Notes: generated from the letters alone by a model not told the origin. Counted from the first letter of the stretch, positions 19,977-29,293 are shown. The stretch is 64,000 nt of DNA from Cumulibacter sp047975195 (GCA_047975195.1 JBKEDB010000063.1:53666-117665), one strand, 5' to 3'. Made by a program: numbers and translations.

Positions 19977-20219
19977 ATGGTTCTGTGGATCTGCGTGGCG
20001 ATCATCGTGGTAGCGCTCGGTGTGCTGCTGGTACTGCTGGTCGAGTTGCGGGCGAAGCAGCGTCGCTTAGTTACAGCGCTGGGCAGTATGCAACCCCAGG
20101 TCCACCAGGCTCACGAGATCGTCACCGCACTGCAGTCAGCATCGGCCGGCATGGAGCCTGGCACGCATCGCGCACCACAGAACGACCTCGTCGCGCCATC
20201 GCACACAGACTCGGCATAA
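19977..20219 (+). CDS. Small single-pass membrane protein between pafC and tatA
   Basis: The ATG at 19977 opens an 80-residue frame. An N-terminal transmembrane helix (VLWICVAIIVVALGVLLVLL) is followed by a short basic and helical stretch (ELRAKQRRLVTALG) and a polar C-terminus. The frame also extends upstream inside pafC, but that part is a shadow. Position and size fit the small helper-like membrane proteins often seen between pafC and tatA in actinobacteria. No function is known. The gap to pafC is 10 bases, so it is probably in the same transcript. Confidence 0.7.
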   Translation: MVLWICVAIIVVALGVLLVLLVELRAKQRRLVTALGSMQPQVHQAHEIVTALQSASAGMEPGTHRAPQNDLVAPSHTDSA

Positions 20220-20272
20220 CGGGCACCCCGGGGCTACACTGAACTGTGTTGCCCGCGACGTAAGGATTTTTC

Positions 20273-20548
20273 ATGAACCTCGGTCCCATGGAGATCGTGA
20301 TCATCGCGATCGTCATCTTTGCTCTGTTCGGCTACAAGAAGCTCCCCGATGCGACCCGAGCCGTGGGCCGATCGCTGCGTATCTTCAAAGGTGAGATGAA
20401 GGGGATGAAGGACGAGGACGTCGCCACTAAGGCTGAAGCGCAGACCGTGCGCGCTCCGCTGGAGACTCCGCAGCCCCAGACTCCGGTAGTCACCCCACCG
20501 GCTGAAACGACCAAGCAGCCACACACGCCTCCCAGCACCACCGCATAG
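20273..20548 (+). CDS. tatA: Sec-independent translocase subunit TatA
   Basis: TatA forms the pore-like oligomers of the twin-arginine translocase. The 91-residue product starts MNLGPMEIVIIAIVIFALFG, a short transmembrane helix with the conserved FG hinge, then the amphipathic helix KKLPDATRAVGRSLRIFKGE, and a Pro/Thr-rich tail. A possible -10 element TACACT lies in the 53-base gap upstream. tatC follows after 12 bases. TatB is not present here. Confidence 0.96.
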   Translation: MNLGPMEIVIIAIVIFALFGYKKLPDATRAVGRSLRIFKGEMKGMKDEDVATKAEAQTVRAPLETPQPQTPVVTPPAETTKQPHTPPSTTA

Positions 20549-20560
20549 CGAGCGGACACT

Positions 20561-21484
20561 GTGGCGCTACGTCTTCCGACGCGCCGGTCCAAGTCCGCAA
20601 AGAGCCGAAAGTCCGCAGACGGCTCGATGCCGCTTGTCGAGCACCTGCGCGAACTTCGCTCCCGGCTGTTCAAAGCCCTCATTTTCGTCGCGCTCGGCGC
20701 GACTGTCACGTTTATCTGGTACGACAACGGTCTGCTTGAGTTCCTGAAGACGCCGTACTGCGCGCTGCCCGGTGAGATGCGATTCCCGAGCGACCGGTGC
20801 GAGTTGATCTTCCTCGATCCCGCAGGCGGTCTGCTGTTGCGCCTGAAGGTCGCCTTGATCGGCGGCATTATCCTGTCGGCGCCGTTCTGGCTGTATCAAC
20901 TTTGGGCATTCATCACGCCTGGCTTGCACACCAACGAGCGGCGCTGGTCCAGCGCGTTTGTTGCCTCCTCATCGGTGCTGTTCATACTTGGCACCCTGTG
21001 CGCCTGGCTCACGCTCAACGCCGGATTGAAGATTCTGCTCACGCTCGCGGGCGATGGAGTTACGTCTGCGTTGACGGCGCCGGACTACATCAGTTTCGTC
21101 GCGATGGTGATCTTCGCGTTCGGCGTCAGTTTTGAAGTGCCGTTGCTGGTGGTGATGCTGAATCTGGTCGGCATCCTCAAATACGAGAGCCTGAAGAAGT
21201 CACGCCGGTGGCTGTACTTCCTGACGTTCGTTTTCGCCGCGCTGATCACGCCCACGCAGGACCCGTTCTCGATGCTGATGATGGCGATCCCGATGTCGTT
21301 GCTGTTCGAGGCCGCAATTCAGTTCGCCCGAATCAACGACAAACGTCGCGCGCGACGGGAGGAGTCGTTCAGCGATCTCGATGACGACGAGCCGTCTCCG
21401 CTGAACATGACGCCAGGGTCCGCCGAGGCGCCTTCGCCGGTGGAGGCTCCGGGCCCGGTCGAACCACCGAAGGCCGTCGACTAG
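20561..21484 (+). CDS. tatC: Sec-independent translocase subunit TatC
   Basis: TatC binds twin-arginine signal peptides. The 307 residues show the N-terminal motif MPLVEHLRELRSRLFKALIF and six hydrophobic helices, with FWLYQLWAFITPGLHTNERR in the first cytoplasmic loop and FAALITPTQDPFSMLMMAIP near the end. The C-terminal 50 residues are acidic and proline-rich. Start codon GTG 20561. The PhoX-like protein at the left edge, which has a twin-arginine signal, would be a natural substrate. Confidence 0.97.
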   Translation: MALRLPTRRSKSAKSRKSADGSMPLVEHLRELRSRLFKALIFVALGATVTFIWYDNGLLEFLKTPYCALPGEMRFPSDRCELIFLDPAGGLLLRLKVALIGGIILSAPFWLYQLWAFITPGLHTNERRWSSAFVASSSVLFILGTLCAWLTLNAGLKILLTLAGDGVTSALTAPDYISFVAMVIFAFGVSFEVPLLVVMLNLVGILKYESLKKSRRWLYFLTFVFAALITPTQDPFSMLMMAIPMSLLFEAAIQFARINDKRRARREESFSDLDDDEPSPLNMTPGSAEAPSPVEAPGPVEPPKAVD

Positions 21485-21528
21485 CCGCGTACGGGCGGGC
21501 GGTGCGGGCCCTGAGTAGGCTCGTGCCT

Positions 21529-24351
21529 ATGGAAAGCCCCGCCGCTGCATTCGCGCGTTCGGCGCATCGCAATCGATATCCGCATCTCGGCGAGTTTTCC
21601 GGGCTGCTGAACTTCGAGTTGGACGAGTTCCAGATGATGGCCTGCCAGTCGCTCGAAGACGGGCACGGAGTGCTGGTCTGCGCGCCGACCGGAGCCGGCA
21701 AGACCGCGGTCGGGGAGTTCGCCGTACATCTCGCCCTCGCCAAGGGGCTCGGATGTGCGTACACGGCACCGATCAAGGCACTTTCGAACCAGAAGTTCGC
21801 CGACCTGCGTCGTCGCTACGGTAATGACACGGTCGGGTTACTGACCGGCGATAACTCCATCAACCCGCAGGCGCCGATCCTGGTGATGACCACCGAGGTG
21901 CTGCGCAACATGCTGTACGTCGGCAACGACACGATCGATTCGCTCGGGTTCGTCGTGATGGACGAGGTGCATTATCTCGCTGATCGCTTTCGCGGAGCGG
22001 CCTGGGAAGAGATCATCATTCACCTTCCCGAACAGGTCCACGTGGCCGCGTTGTCGGCAACGGTCAGTAACGCCGAGGAGTTCGGTTCGTGGCTGCACGA
22101 GGTTCGCGGCAACACCGATATCGTCGTCGACGAGGAACGCCCGGTGCCGTTGTGGCAACACATGATGCTCGGGAATCGGATGTACGACCTGCTCGCGCAA
22201 AGTGGACGCAAGCGACTGGTCAATCCGCATCTGGACCGAGCTAGCAGGGAACAGGCGCAACGGGTCGGCTCCTGGTCGGGGCCGCGGGGGAAACGACGCG
22301 GCGGTGGCTGGAAGCCGCCGCGCCGGACCGACGTCGTACAACGGCTCGACCGCCAAGGCTTGCTGCCGGCGATCTACTTCATCTTCAGTCGAGTGGGATG
22401 TGACGCTGCACTCGATCATTGCCGACGCGGCGGCGTGCCGTTACTGGATGATCTCGAGCGCGCCGAGGTGCGCCGGACCGCGATGCGGCGCACAGCCGAC
22501 CTCAGCGCCGCTGACCTCGACGTACTTGGGTACTGGGAATGGCTGGACGCACTCGAACTCGGCTACGCCGCTCACCACGCCGGCCTGATCCCGGCGTTCA
22601 AAGAGACCGTCGAGGAACTGTTCGTACGCGGACTGTGCCGAGTCGTCTTCGCGACCGAGACCCTCGCGTTGGGCATCAATATGCCCGCGCGCAGCGTGGT
22701 GCTTGAACGACTGGTGAAGTACAACGGCGAGAATCACGTGCGCCTCACCCCGGGGGAATACACCCAACTCACCGGACGGGCCGGACGCCGAGGGATCGAC
22801 GTCGAAGGGCATGCGGTGACGTTGTGGAGTCCTGACGTGACACCGCTGGAGGTGGCGAACCTAGCGACGACGCGGACGTTCCCGCTGAAAAGCTCGTTCA
22901 AGCCCTCGTACAACATGGCCGTCAATCTTGTGGGGCAACTGGGCCGCAGCGATGCGAAGAAGTTGCTGGAGCGTTCGTTCGCGCAGTATCAAGCCGATCA
23001 CGCCGCGGCAGGACTGGCGCAGCGTCGCGATACGGCGGCCCGCGACGCCCGTATCAAGCAAGCGGATGTCACCTGCGAGCTCGGTGACGTCGTCGAGTAC
23101 GCGAACCTGCGCCTACAGATCACTGATCTCGAGCGCGGAAGCACGAAACAACGCACTGAGGCGAAACGGGCGCAGGTCGCTTCGTCAATCGGCAAGTTGC
23201 GCCGCGGCGACCTTATTACCGTGCCCAGCGGACGGCACCGCGGGGTCGCAGTGGTGCTCGAGGCGTACGGCGGGTCGAGTCCGCAGGTGCTCGCGTTGAC
23301 CGAGACACGGTGGGCAGGGCGAATCGACGCATCGGCGTTCCACGCCGCAGTCGTCCCATTCGGACATATGAAAGTCAACAAGGCATTCAATTACCGTTCG
23401 GCACCCGCGCGCCGTGACCTCGCGACGAACCTTTCGCACGTGGCTCGAGACCTTCCGCAGCCGAAACCTGAGCGAGTGCGCGCAGCCGAGGCGGTCGAGA
23501 TCGCCGAGTTGCGTGAGACCCTCAGGCTGCACCCGGTGCATCAATGTCCTGATCGAGAGCAACATGTCCGTGACCTGGAAACGGCGCGGGCGGCGTGGCG
23601 AGCCGGCGACAAGCTCGCGACTAAACTGAATCGGCGGACGGCATCATTGGGCCGCACGTTCGATCGGATCTGTCTGGTGTTGGCCGACCTGGGCTATCTG
23701 GGTGATGACGATGCAGTCACCGAGCCCGGCCGATTGCTGTCGAGGCTCTGGAGCGAGTCCGACCTGTTGATCGCGCAAGCGCTGCGTGCCGGCGCGTGGC
23801 ACGACCTCACCGCTCCCGACCTGGCCGCCGTCGTGTCGGCGACGCTCTATGAACCGCGCGGCAATGACGCGTTCGACACGTCTCGAACACCCGTCGGCTC
23901 GAAACGCGTCCGCGCCGCTCTCGCCGCATTGCACAGTGAGTGGTCGTTGCTCGATGAGTTGGCATCGCGGACGGATGCGCCGCTGATCCGGCGTCCCGAC
24001 CCCGGCTTCGCACTCGCCGCGTACCGCTGGGCAAGTGGCGATGCGCTGGCCGTCGTCCTATCGAACCTGGCGCGCGCCGGATTCGAGATTTCACCGGGCG
24101 ACTTCGTGCGGTGGTGTCGGCAGGTGATCGACCTCCTGGAGCAACTGGCGCGCATCCAGTCGCCTCTTGCTGGCTCGGTCCCGTCGGTTGCAGCCCAGGC
24201 TGCTGCCGCGATGCGGCGCGGTGTGCTCGCTGATCCGATCAGCCCGATTCCCAGCGATGCCGAGGCCGCCGCCGCGACCGATGACCAGGCCGAGTTAGTG
24301 GACAAAGCTGAGCGGACGGGCGACCTCGATCAGCAACCCGATATGCCGTAA
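21529..24351 (+). CDS. Ski2/Mtr4-like DEAD/DEAH-box RNA helicase (HelY type)
   Basis: The 940-residue protein is a superfamily 2 helicase. Walker A APTGAGKT lies at 52-59, the DEVH box at 145-148, and SATVSNAEEF and TALAFATETLALGINMPARS-like text (CRVVFATETLALGIN) and QLTGRAGRRGID mark motifs III to VI. The C-terminal DSHCT domain covers about 770-925. Homologues are called HelY in M. tuberculosis (Rv2092c) and act on RNA in other lineages. The ATG at 21529 (MESPAAAF) is preferred to an upstream in-frame codon at 21502. The gene lies 44 bases after tatC, the order seen in mycobacteria. Confidence 0.93.
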   Translation: MESPAAAFARSAHRNRYPHLGEFSGLLNFELDEFQMMACQSLEDGHGVLVCAPTGAGKTAVGEFAVHLALAKGLGCAYTAPIKALSNQKFADLRRRYGNDTVGLLTGDNSINPQAPILVMTTEVLRNMLYVGNDTIDSLGFVVMDEVHYLADRFRGAAWEEIIIHLPEQVHVAALSATVSNAEEFGSWLHEVRGNTDIVVDEERPVPLWQHMMLGNRMYDLLAQSGRKRLVNPHLDRASREQAQRVGSWSGPRGKRRGGGWKPPRRTDVVQRLDRQGLLPAIYFIFSRVGCDAALDHCRRGGVPLLDDLERAEVRRTAMRRTADLSAADLDVLGYWEWLDALELGYAAHHAGLIPAFKETVEELFVRGLCRVVFATETLALGINMPARSVVLERLVKYNGENHVRLTPGEYTQLTGRAGRRGIDVEGHAVTLWSPDVTPLEVANLATTRTFPLKSSFKPSYNMAVNLVGQLGRSDAKKLLERSFAQYQADHAAAGLAQRRDTAARDARIKQADVTCELGDVVEYANLRLQITDLERGSTKQRTEAKRAQVASSIGKLRRGDLITVPSGRHRGVAVVLEAYGGSSPQVLALTETRWAGRIDASAFHAAVVPFGHMKVNKAFNYRSAPARRDLATNLSHVARDLPQPKPERVRAAEAVEIAELRETLRLHPVHQCPDREQHVRDLETARAAWRAGDKLATKLNRRTASLGRTFDRICLVLADLGYLGDDDAVTEPGRLLSRLWSESDLLIAQALRAGAWHDLTAPDLAAVVSATLYEPRGNDAFDTSRTPVGSKRVRAALAALHSEWSLLDELASRTDAPLIRRPDPGFALAAYRWASGDALAVVLSNLARAGFEISPGDFVRWCRQVIDLLEQLARIQSPLAGSVPSVAAQAAAAMRRGVLADPISPIPSDAEAAAATDDQAELVDKAERTGDLDQQPDMP

Positions 24352-24406
24352 GAAGTTGCCGGGGTGGCACCGAAACCGATCCTCGATACCGTCCGTCGTA
24401 CCCGTC

Positions 24407-24441
24407 GGTGGTGCGGTTCTAGGGGGCTATGCCGCACCACC
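24407..24441 (+). terminator. Hairpin after the helicase gene
   Basis: A perfect 10-bp inverted repeat (GGTGGTGCGG and CCGCACCACC) with a 15-base loop lies 55 bases after the helicase stop and is followed by AACTTACTTTTC. The run of T is weak, so termination is likely but not certain. It separates the pafBC-tat-helicase run from the DUF4333 gene. Confidence 0.5.
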
Positions 24442-24555
24442 AACTTACTTTTCGATAGCGGTATCCACGCGACGCGCACGTGTCCAGGTAGGCTTGCCTG
24501 GATGCGGCGTGCCCTCGTGGCCGCGACAGTCAACCGAAACGAACAGGGGTAGACG

Positions 24556-25500
24556 ATGACCTATCCGCCGAACGGCGACGGAAACCCAGGCAATAACCCG
24601 TCCCAGAACCCGCAGACCGGCGGAACACCCTCACAGGACCCGTACGGTCAGCAGCAGTGGGGGCAACAGGGCGACCCGAACGCGCAACCCCAGTCGTACG
24701 GCGACCAGTACGGCCAGCAGCAGCCGCAGAACCCCGGTTACGAGCAGCAGTACGGTCAGCAGCCCGGTTACGATCAGGGCTATGGCCAGCAGCAGTACCC
24801 GCAGACTGGCGGCACACCGGCTGCGCCGACAACGGGCGGTTTCAGCGCGCCGGAGCAGCAGACTTCGGTTTACGGTCAGCAGCCCGGATACGGCCAGCAG
24901 CAGTACGGTCAGCAGCCGGGATACGACCAGGGCTATGGTCAGCAGCCCGGATACGAGCAGCAGCAGTACGGTCAGCAGCCGGGATACGACCAGGGCTATG
25001 GTCAGCAGCCCGGATACGGCCAGCAGCAGTACGGTCAGCAGCCGGGATACGACCAGGGCTATGGTCAGCAGCCCGGATACGGCCAGCAGCAGTACGGTCA
25101 GCAGCCGGGATATGACCAGGGCTATGGTCAGCAGCCCGGATACGGCCAACCCGGTGCCGCTCAGCCGTGGGACAACGCGCCGCCTAAGAAGTCGAATACC
25201 GGCTTGATCGCTGGCATCGTCGCCGCCGTCGTCATTGTGCTCGGTGGTGTCGGCACCTGGCTGGCGCTCGGACCGTTGGCGACCACCGTGCTGGACAAAG
25301 ACCAGGTCGCCACCGATGTCGCGGCCCAGTTCCAGAACGAGTATGACCAGGAACTGACCGGCCTGTCGTGCAGCGACGATCTTGTGGTCGAGGACGGTGA
25401 GTCCTATTCCTGCACGGCGCAGGCAGACGGTGAGGACGCAACCATCACGATCACCATCAACGGTGACGATGGCGAGTACACCTGGGAGAAGACCGAGTAG
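24556..25500 (+). CDS. DUF4333 membrane protein with Gln/Gly/Tyr/Pro tandem repeats
   Basis: The first 200 of 314 residues are low-complexity, rich in Gln, Gly, Tyr and Pro, and include a 21-residue tandem repeat (listed separately). A single transmembrane helix follows (about 212-235, GLIAGIVAAVVIVLGGVGTW). The C-terminal 75 residues form a DUF4333 domain with the two conserved cysteines (LSCSDDLVV, SYSCTAQADGED) and would lie outside the membrane, where they may form a disulfide. M. tuberculosis has a DUF4333 membrane protein (Rv2091c) at the same place between helY and the exonuclease gene. Function is unknown. The Tyr/Gln repeat is of the kind that can phase-separate, which is inference only. 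Confidence 0.9.
   Translation: MTYPPNGDGNPGNNPSQNPQTGGTPSQDPYGQQQWGQQGDPNAQPQSYGDQYGQQQPQNPGYEQQYGQQPGYDQGYGQQQYPQTGGTPAAPTTGGFSAPEQQTSVYGQQPGYGQQQYGQQPGYDQGYGQQPGYEQQQYGQQPGYDQGYGQQPGYGQQQYGQQPGYDQGYGQQPGYGQQQYGQQPGYDQGYGQQPGYGQPGAAQPWDNAPPKKSNTGLIAGIVAAVVIVLGGVGTWLALGPLATTVLDKDQVATDVAAQFQNEYDQELTGLSCSDDLVVEDGESYSCTAQADGEDATITITINGDDGEYTWEKTE
24871..25149 (+). repeat. 63-bp coding tandem repeat, four units plus a partial one
   Basis: Units begin at 24871, 24934, 24997 and 25060, with a partial fifth unit from 25123. Each encodes YGQQPGYGQQQYGQQPGYDQ plus Gly. Unit two has Glu instead of Gly at the eighth position (gag for ggc); otherwise the units are almost identical in DNA, including codon choice. 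That points to recent duplication by slippage or unequal recombination. Confidence 0.95.
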
Positions 25501-25521
25501 CTGGCAGCCGCATTTCTCACG

Positions 25522-25556
25522 AAGTCCCGGGCAACCCACGTGGTTGCCCGGGACTT
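25522..25556. terminator. Strong bidirectional terminator
   Basis: A 15-bp perfect stem (AAGTCCCGGGCAACC and its complement) with a 5-base loop lies between the converging DUF4333 and exonuclease genes. The ends are A- and T-rich on either strand, so it can stop transcription from both sides. Confidence 0.85.
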
Positions 25557-25558
25557 TC

Positions 25559-26482
25559 CTATGACGCTGATGCGCTGGCGGCCCGGGCAAGCGCCGCATT
25601 GACTCGTTCGATCGACGATGCGATGCCCCATTGGGCGACGAGATCATCCAGCAGTTCGGGATCGGCGACCTCCGTCGGCAACGCCGGGTCGACATCGATC
25701 TGCAAATCGCGGCGTACGGCCACGACGGTCCGGGCGACATCAAGGTAGTCGGAGGCGGCATTGAGATTCGATCGCTGCGCGGGCTTGATCGGGCCAGGCT
25801 CACCGGCGGCGGCCGCGGATCGCATCTCGTCGAGGTTCGCATAGTGATTCAGTAACGCGGCCGCGGTTTTCTCACCGATCCCGCGGACGCCGGGAAGACC
25901 ATCTGAAGGGTCTCCGCGGAGGATCGCGAAGTCGACGTATTGACTCGGCAGTACGCCGTACTTCGCCATCAACGCCGCATCGTTCATCACCTCGAGATTG
26001 CCGAGACCGCGAGCGGTGTACAGCACGCGAACGCCGCGAGCATCGTCGATCACCTGGAAAAGGTCGCGATCGCCGGTCACGACGTCGTAGGGGCCGCCGG
26101 TCGCCGCGATCGTACCGATTACGTCGTCCGCTTCGGTGCCGTCGACACCGACTGAGCAGATGCCCAGTGCATCGATCACTTGCAGGATCGCTGGAACCTG
26201 AGGAACCAAATCTTCCGGTGTGTCCTCGGCGTTCGCCGTTTCGTCGGCGAGGCGGTGCAGTTTGTAACTGGGGATCGCATCGGTACGGAACGCCGGCCGC
26301 CAGTCGTTGTCCAGGCAGGCGACGAATCCGTTGGGCGAGTGCGTGTCGATCAGGCGAGCGATCATGTCCAAGAATCCGCGCACCGCATTGTTGGCTGTTC
26401 CATCGGGCGCAGTCATCGTCGCGGGCACCCCGTAGAACGCCCGGTAGTACAGGCTGGCCGAATCCAGCAGCATCGTCGTCAT
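25559..26482 (-). CDS. 5'-3' exonuclease (FEN/Pol I N-terminal-like)
   Basis: This 307-residue stand-alone nuclease resembles the 5' nuclease domain of DNA polymerase I. It shows LLDSASLYYRAFYG, FVACLDNDWRPAFR, the metal-binding acidic motifs GTEADDVIGTIA and VTGDRDLFQVI, and the helix-three-turn-helix GDPSDGLPGVRGIGEKTAAA. Its role would be removal of flaps or RNA primers. The ATG at 26482 fits the family start, and a longer frame to 26596 overlaps the divergent aminopeptidase gene. It corresponds to Rv2090 in M. tuberculosis. The stop lies three bases from the bidirectional terminator. Confidence 0.93.
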   Translation of the reverse strand: MTTMLLDSASLYYRAFYGVPATMTAPDGTANNAVRGFLDMIARLIDTHSPNGFVACLDNDWRPAFRTDAIPSYKLHRLADETANAEDTPEDLVPQVPAILQVIDALGICSVGVDGTEADDVIGTIAATGGPYDVVTGDRDLFQVIDDARGVRVLYTARGLGNLEVMNDAALMAKYGVLPSQYVDFAILRGDPSDGLPGVRGIGEKTAAALLNHYANLDEMRSAAAAGEPGPIKPAQRSNLNAASDYLDVARTVVAVRRDLQIDVDPALPTEVADPELLDDLVAQWGIASSIERVNAALARAASASAS

Positions 26483-26525
26483 ATCTAACAGCCTGTCACA
26501 GTCGCGCTTGTGGGATTCTGGATGT

Positions 26526-27635
26526 ATGACGTCCACGGCAGAGTTTTCCCGACGGTTGTCCCGCGCCGCGCACCTGCTGCATGCGAGCGGACGCAACGCG
26601 CTGATCGCGTCGCCGGGCGCAGACCTGCGCTACCTGTGCGGCCATGACGTGCACCTGACCGAGCGCATCACCGCATTAGTTGTGCGTTCAGATGGCGACC
26701 CGGTGCTCGTCACGCCCACACTGGAGCGCCCGGGCGCGGAAAATAGCGGTGTTGCCGACATCGGCATTGACATCGTTGCGTGGGATGAGGCCCAGGATCC
26801 GTACGCAGTGATTGCCGGCCTTCTCGGTGGCAACAAGGTGAGCGTCAGCGATCGGATGTGGGCGCAGCATGTGTTCGGTCTGCACGAGGCCGGGTCAGTC
26901 TCGGCCGACAGCGCGGCGAATCTGATGGCCCAGTTGCGGATGTCTAAGTCCGCTGAGGAGATTGAGTCCCTACGTGCGGCCGCGGCCGCCATCGATTCGG
27001 TGCATGTCCAGCTCGAACAGTGGCTGCGGGTGGGACGTAGCGAGGCCGCGGTTGCTGCCGACATTTCTCGGGCAATTATCGATGCTGGTCACGCCTCGGT
27101 CGACTTTGTGATCGTGGGGTCTGGACCGAACGGCGCGAGCCCGCACCACGATGCGAGCGACCGTGTGATCGAGGCGGGGGACCCGGTGGTGGTTGACATT
27201 GGTGGCACGATGCCCGATGGGTATTGCTCGGATTCAACCCGCACGTATGTCGTGGGTGGTGAACCGACGAGCGAATTCGTCGCGATGTACGACGTGCTTC
27301 GGCACGCGCAGCAGGCGGCTACGTCGTCAGTTCGCGCCGGGGTGAGCGCCGAGTCGATCGATCGTGCCGCACGCGAGGTGATCACTGAAGCCGGTTACGG
27401 CGAGCAGTTCATCCATCGAACGGGACATGGTATCGGCCTGGAGTCGCACGAGCCGCCGTACATCGTGGAGGGCAATACGCTGCAACTCGAAATTGGGATG
27501 GCCTTTAGCGTCGAGCCCGGGATCTATCTTGATGGGCAATACGGCGCCCGGATCGAGGACATCGTCGTGGCGACTGAGGACGGCGTTGACAACCTCGCAG
27601 TGGCCCCGCGCGAACTGCGTGTGATCGGCGGATAA
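26526..27635 (+). CDS. M24 family Xaa-Pro aminopeptidase/dipeptidase
   Basis: The 369-residue protein has a creatinase-like N-terminal domain (about 1-135) and a pita-bread M24 domain. Metal ligands are visible in VVVDIGGTMPDGYCSDSTRT (two Asp), HRTGHGIGLESHEPP (His) and FSVEPGIYLDGQYGARIED (two Glu). Members cleave the bond before proline using manganese or cobalt. The start ATG 26526 is preferred to 26508. It is divergent from the exonuclease gene and three bases before lnt. M. tuberculosis PepE (Rv2089c) is the syntenic counterpart. Confidence 0.94.
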   Translation: MTSTAEFSRRLSRAAHLLHASGRNALIASPGADLRYLCGHDVHLTERITALVVRSDGDPVLVTPTLERPGAENSGVADIGIDIVAWDEAQDPYAVIAGLLGGNKVSVSDRMWAQHVFGLHEAGSVSADSAANLMAQLRMSKSAEEIESLRAAAAAIDSVHVQLEQWLRVGRSEAAVAADISRAIIDAGHASVDFVIVGSGPNGASPHHDASDRVIEAGDPVVVDIGGTMPDGYCSDSTRTYVVGGEPTSEFVAMYDVLRHAQQAATSSVRAGVSAESIDRAAREVITEAGYGEQFIHRTGHGIGLESHEPPYIVEGNTLQLEIGMAFSVEPGIYLDGQYGARIEDIVVATEDGVDNLAVAPRELRVIGG

Positions 27636-27638
27636 GCG

Positions 27639-29234
27639 GTGCGCAGACTGTGGGTATCGCTGCTCGTCGCAGCGGGAGCCGGTTCGCTGCTGGCCTTGGC
27701 ATTCCCGCCAAACGACCTGACGCGGATCCTGGCGATATTTACTCCCGCGCTGTACGCGCTCGCCGTGGAGCATCGTCGGTGGGCGTCCGCCGCCTTGGTC
27801 ACCTTCGTCGGGCACCTGGTGTTCTACATCTTCCACGTCAAGTTCGCCGGGGAGTTTCTCGGTCCGTTGCCGTGGTTCGCGTTAGCCGTCTGGCAAGCCT
27901 CCTATTTTCTGCTGCTCGGTCCGGCGCTGGTGGTCGTTCGCCGGTTGCGCTGGTGGCCGATCTGGGCTGCGGCGTGCTGGGTCGCGATTGAAGCACTGCA
28001 AGGACGGTGGCCGTTCGGCGGGTTTCCCTGGGGAAAGCTGGCCTTCAGCCAGGACGCCGGCCCGTTCACCCCCTTCGTCGCCTACGGCGGAACGCCGCTA
28101 CTGTCGTTCGTGGTCGCGCTGTGTGGCTTCGGCTTGGCGGCCGCGTGGTTCGCATATCGTGACCGCCCGCGGGACGCCCTGCGGCCGTGGCGGGCGAGCG
28201 TCGTCCGCCTCGGCTGTGCGGCGCTGATCCCGATCGTGGGGCTCGGCGGCTGGCTCACCATTCCGGACGGCTCGGACGAGGACACGCCACACGCGACCGT
28301 GGCAGTGATCCAGGGCAATGTGCCCCGGGAGGGGTTGGACTTCAACGAGCAGCGGCGCGCCGTACTCGACAATCACGTCAACCAGACGTTGGCGTTAGCG
28401 GAGGCCGTACAGGCGGGGCAACAACCGCAGCCGTCGTTCGTGCTGTGGCCGGAGAATTCCAGCGACATCGATCCGTATCGCAATGAGGATGCAGCGGCGT
28501 TGATTCAGCAGGCCGCCGATGCGGTCAACGCGCCAATCCTGGTCGGCGCCGTCGTGAGCGGTCCGGGTGAATATGTGAGCAACATGGCGATCTTGTGGCT
28601 GCCACAAGATGGGCCAGACGCAACCTACACGAAGCGGCACCCGGTCCCGTTCGCCGAGTACATGCCGATCCGTGGGTTCCTGGAAATCTTCACCGATCTC
28701 GTCGACATGCTTCAAGTCGAGTTCTATGCCGGAGAAGAAGTCGGAGTCATCAACGTTCCGGGCGCCGAGCCGATCGCGGTGGGCGACGTGATCTGTTTCG
28801 AGGTGGCGTACGACGGCTTGGTCGCCGACGTAGTAGACGGCGGCGCTCAGATCATCACCGTGCAGACAAATAACGCGACGTTCGGACACACCAACGAGCC
28901 GCACCAGCAGTTGGCGATGAGTCGGATTAGGGCGGTCGAGTACGGACGGACGGTGCTGTCGGCATCTACTAGTGGCGTGAGCGCGATCATCGCCCCGGAC
29001 GGCGAAATCTGGCAGGACACCGGGCTGTTCGAGCCAGCGATCCTCGTCGCCTCGGTGCCGTTGCGGGAGGGCACGACGGTGGCTGCGGCGCTGCGGTGGT
29101 GGCCGGAGTTAGTGATCACGATCGCGGCCCTCGCCGCGTTCGGATGGGGTATTGTTCAGCCCCGGCGTCGCGCGGCCGCGCAGCGCCGCTCGGGCGAATC
29201 AGACAAGGTGGGAAGCCCAACGCTCGTGGGCTAA
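27639..29234 (+). CDS. lnt: Apolipoprotein N-acyltransferase
   Basis: Lnt adds the third acyl chain to the N-terminal cysteine of lipoproteins at the outer face of the membrane. About six hydrophobic helices fill residues 1-205 and the last 30 residues hold another. The nitrilase-like domain between them has the catalytic Glu in FVLWPENSSD, Lys in YTKRHPVPFAEYMP and Cys in GDVICFEVAYDGL. RIRAVEYGRTVLSASTSG is typical. The GTG start is at 27639. In mycobacteria the Lnt domain is associated with the polyprenol-phosphate mannose synthase Ppm1 next to rbpA; here no such synthase is present. Confidence 0.94.
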   Translation: MRRLWVSLLVAAGAGSLLALAFPPNDLTRILAIFTPALYALAVEHRRWASAALVTFVGHLVFYIFHVKFAGEFLGPLPWFALAVWQASYFLLLGPALVVVRRLRWWPIWAAACWVAIEALQGRWPFGGFPWGKLAFSQDAGPFTPFVAYGGTPLLSFVVALCGFGLAAAWFAYRDRPRDALRPWRASVVRLGCAALIPIVGLGGWLTIPDGSDEDTPHATVAVIQGNVPREGLDFNEQRRAVLDNHVNQTLALAEAVQAGQQPQPSFVLWPENSSDIDPYRNEDAAALIQQAADAVNAPILVGAVVSGPGEYVSNMAILWLPQDGPDATYTKRHPVPFAEYMPIRGFLEIFTDLVDMLQVEFYAGEEVGVINVPGAEPIAVGDVICFEVAYDGLVADVVDGGAQIITVQTNNATFGHTNEPHQQLAMSRIRAVEYGRTVLSASTSGVSAIIAPDGEIWQDTGLFEPAILVASVPLREGTTVAAALRWWPELVITIAALAAFGWGIVQPRRRAAAQRRSGESDKVGSPTLVG

Positions 29235-29293
29235 TCGCTGGGAACCTGATTCTGGAGTGCTGCGTCACACCTGGGGCCAAGATCGGCCGCGAC

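Noticed and set aside
24871..25149. CRISPR-like array
   Set aside because: The repeats are directly adjacent, lie in a coding frame and have no spacers.
24631..25842. 403-codon - strand frame opposite the DUF4333 gene
   Set aside because: It is a shadow of the Gln/Gly/Tyr repeat codons and gives Leu/Val-rich repetitive text; it also spans the strong terminator.
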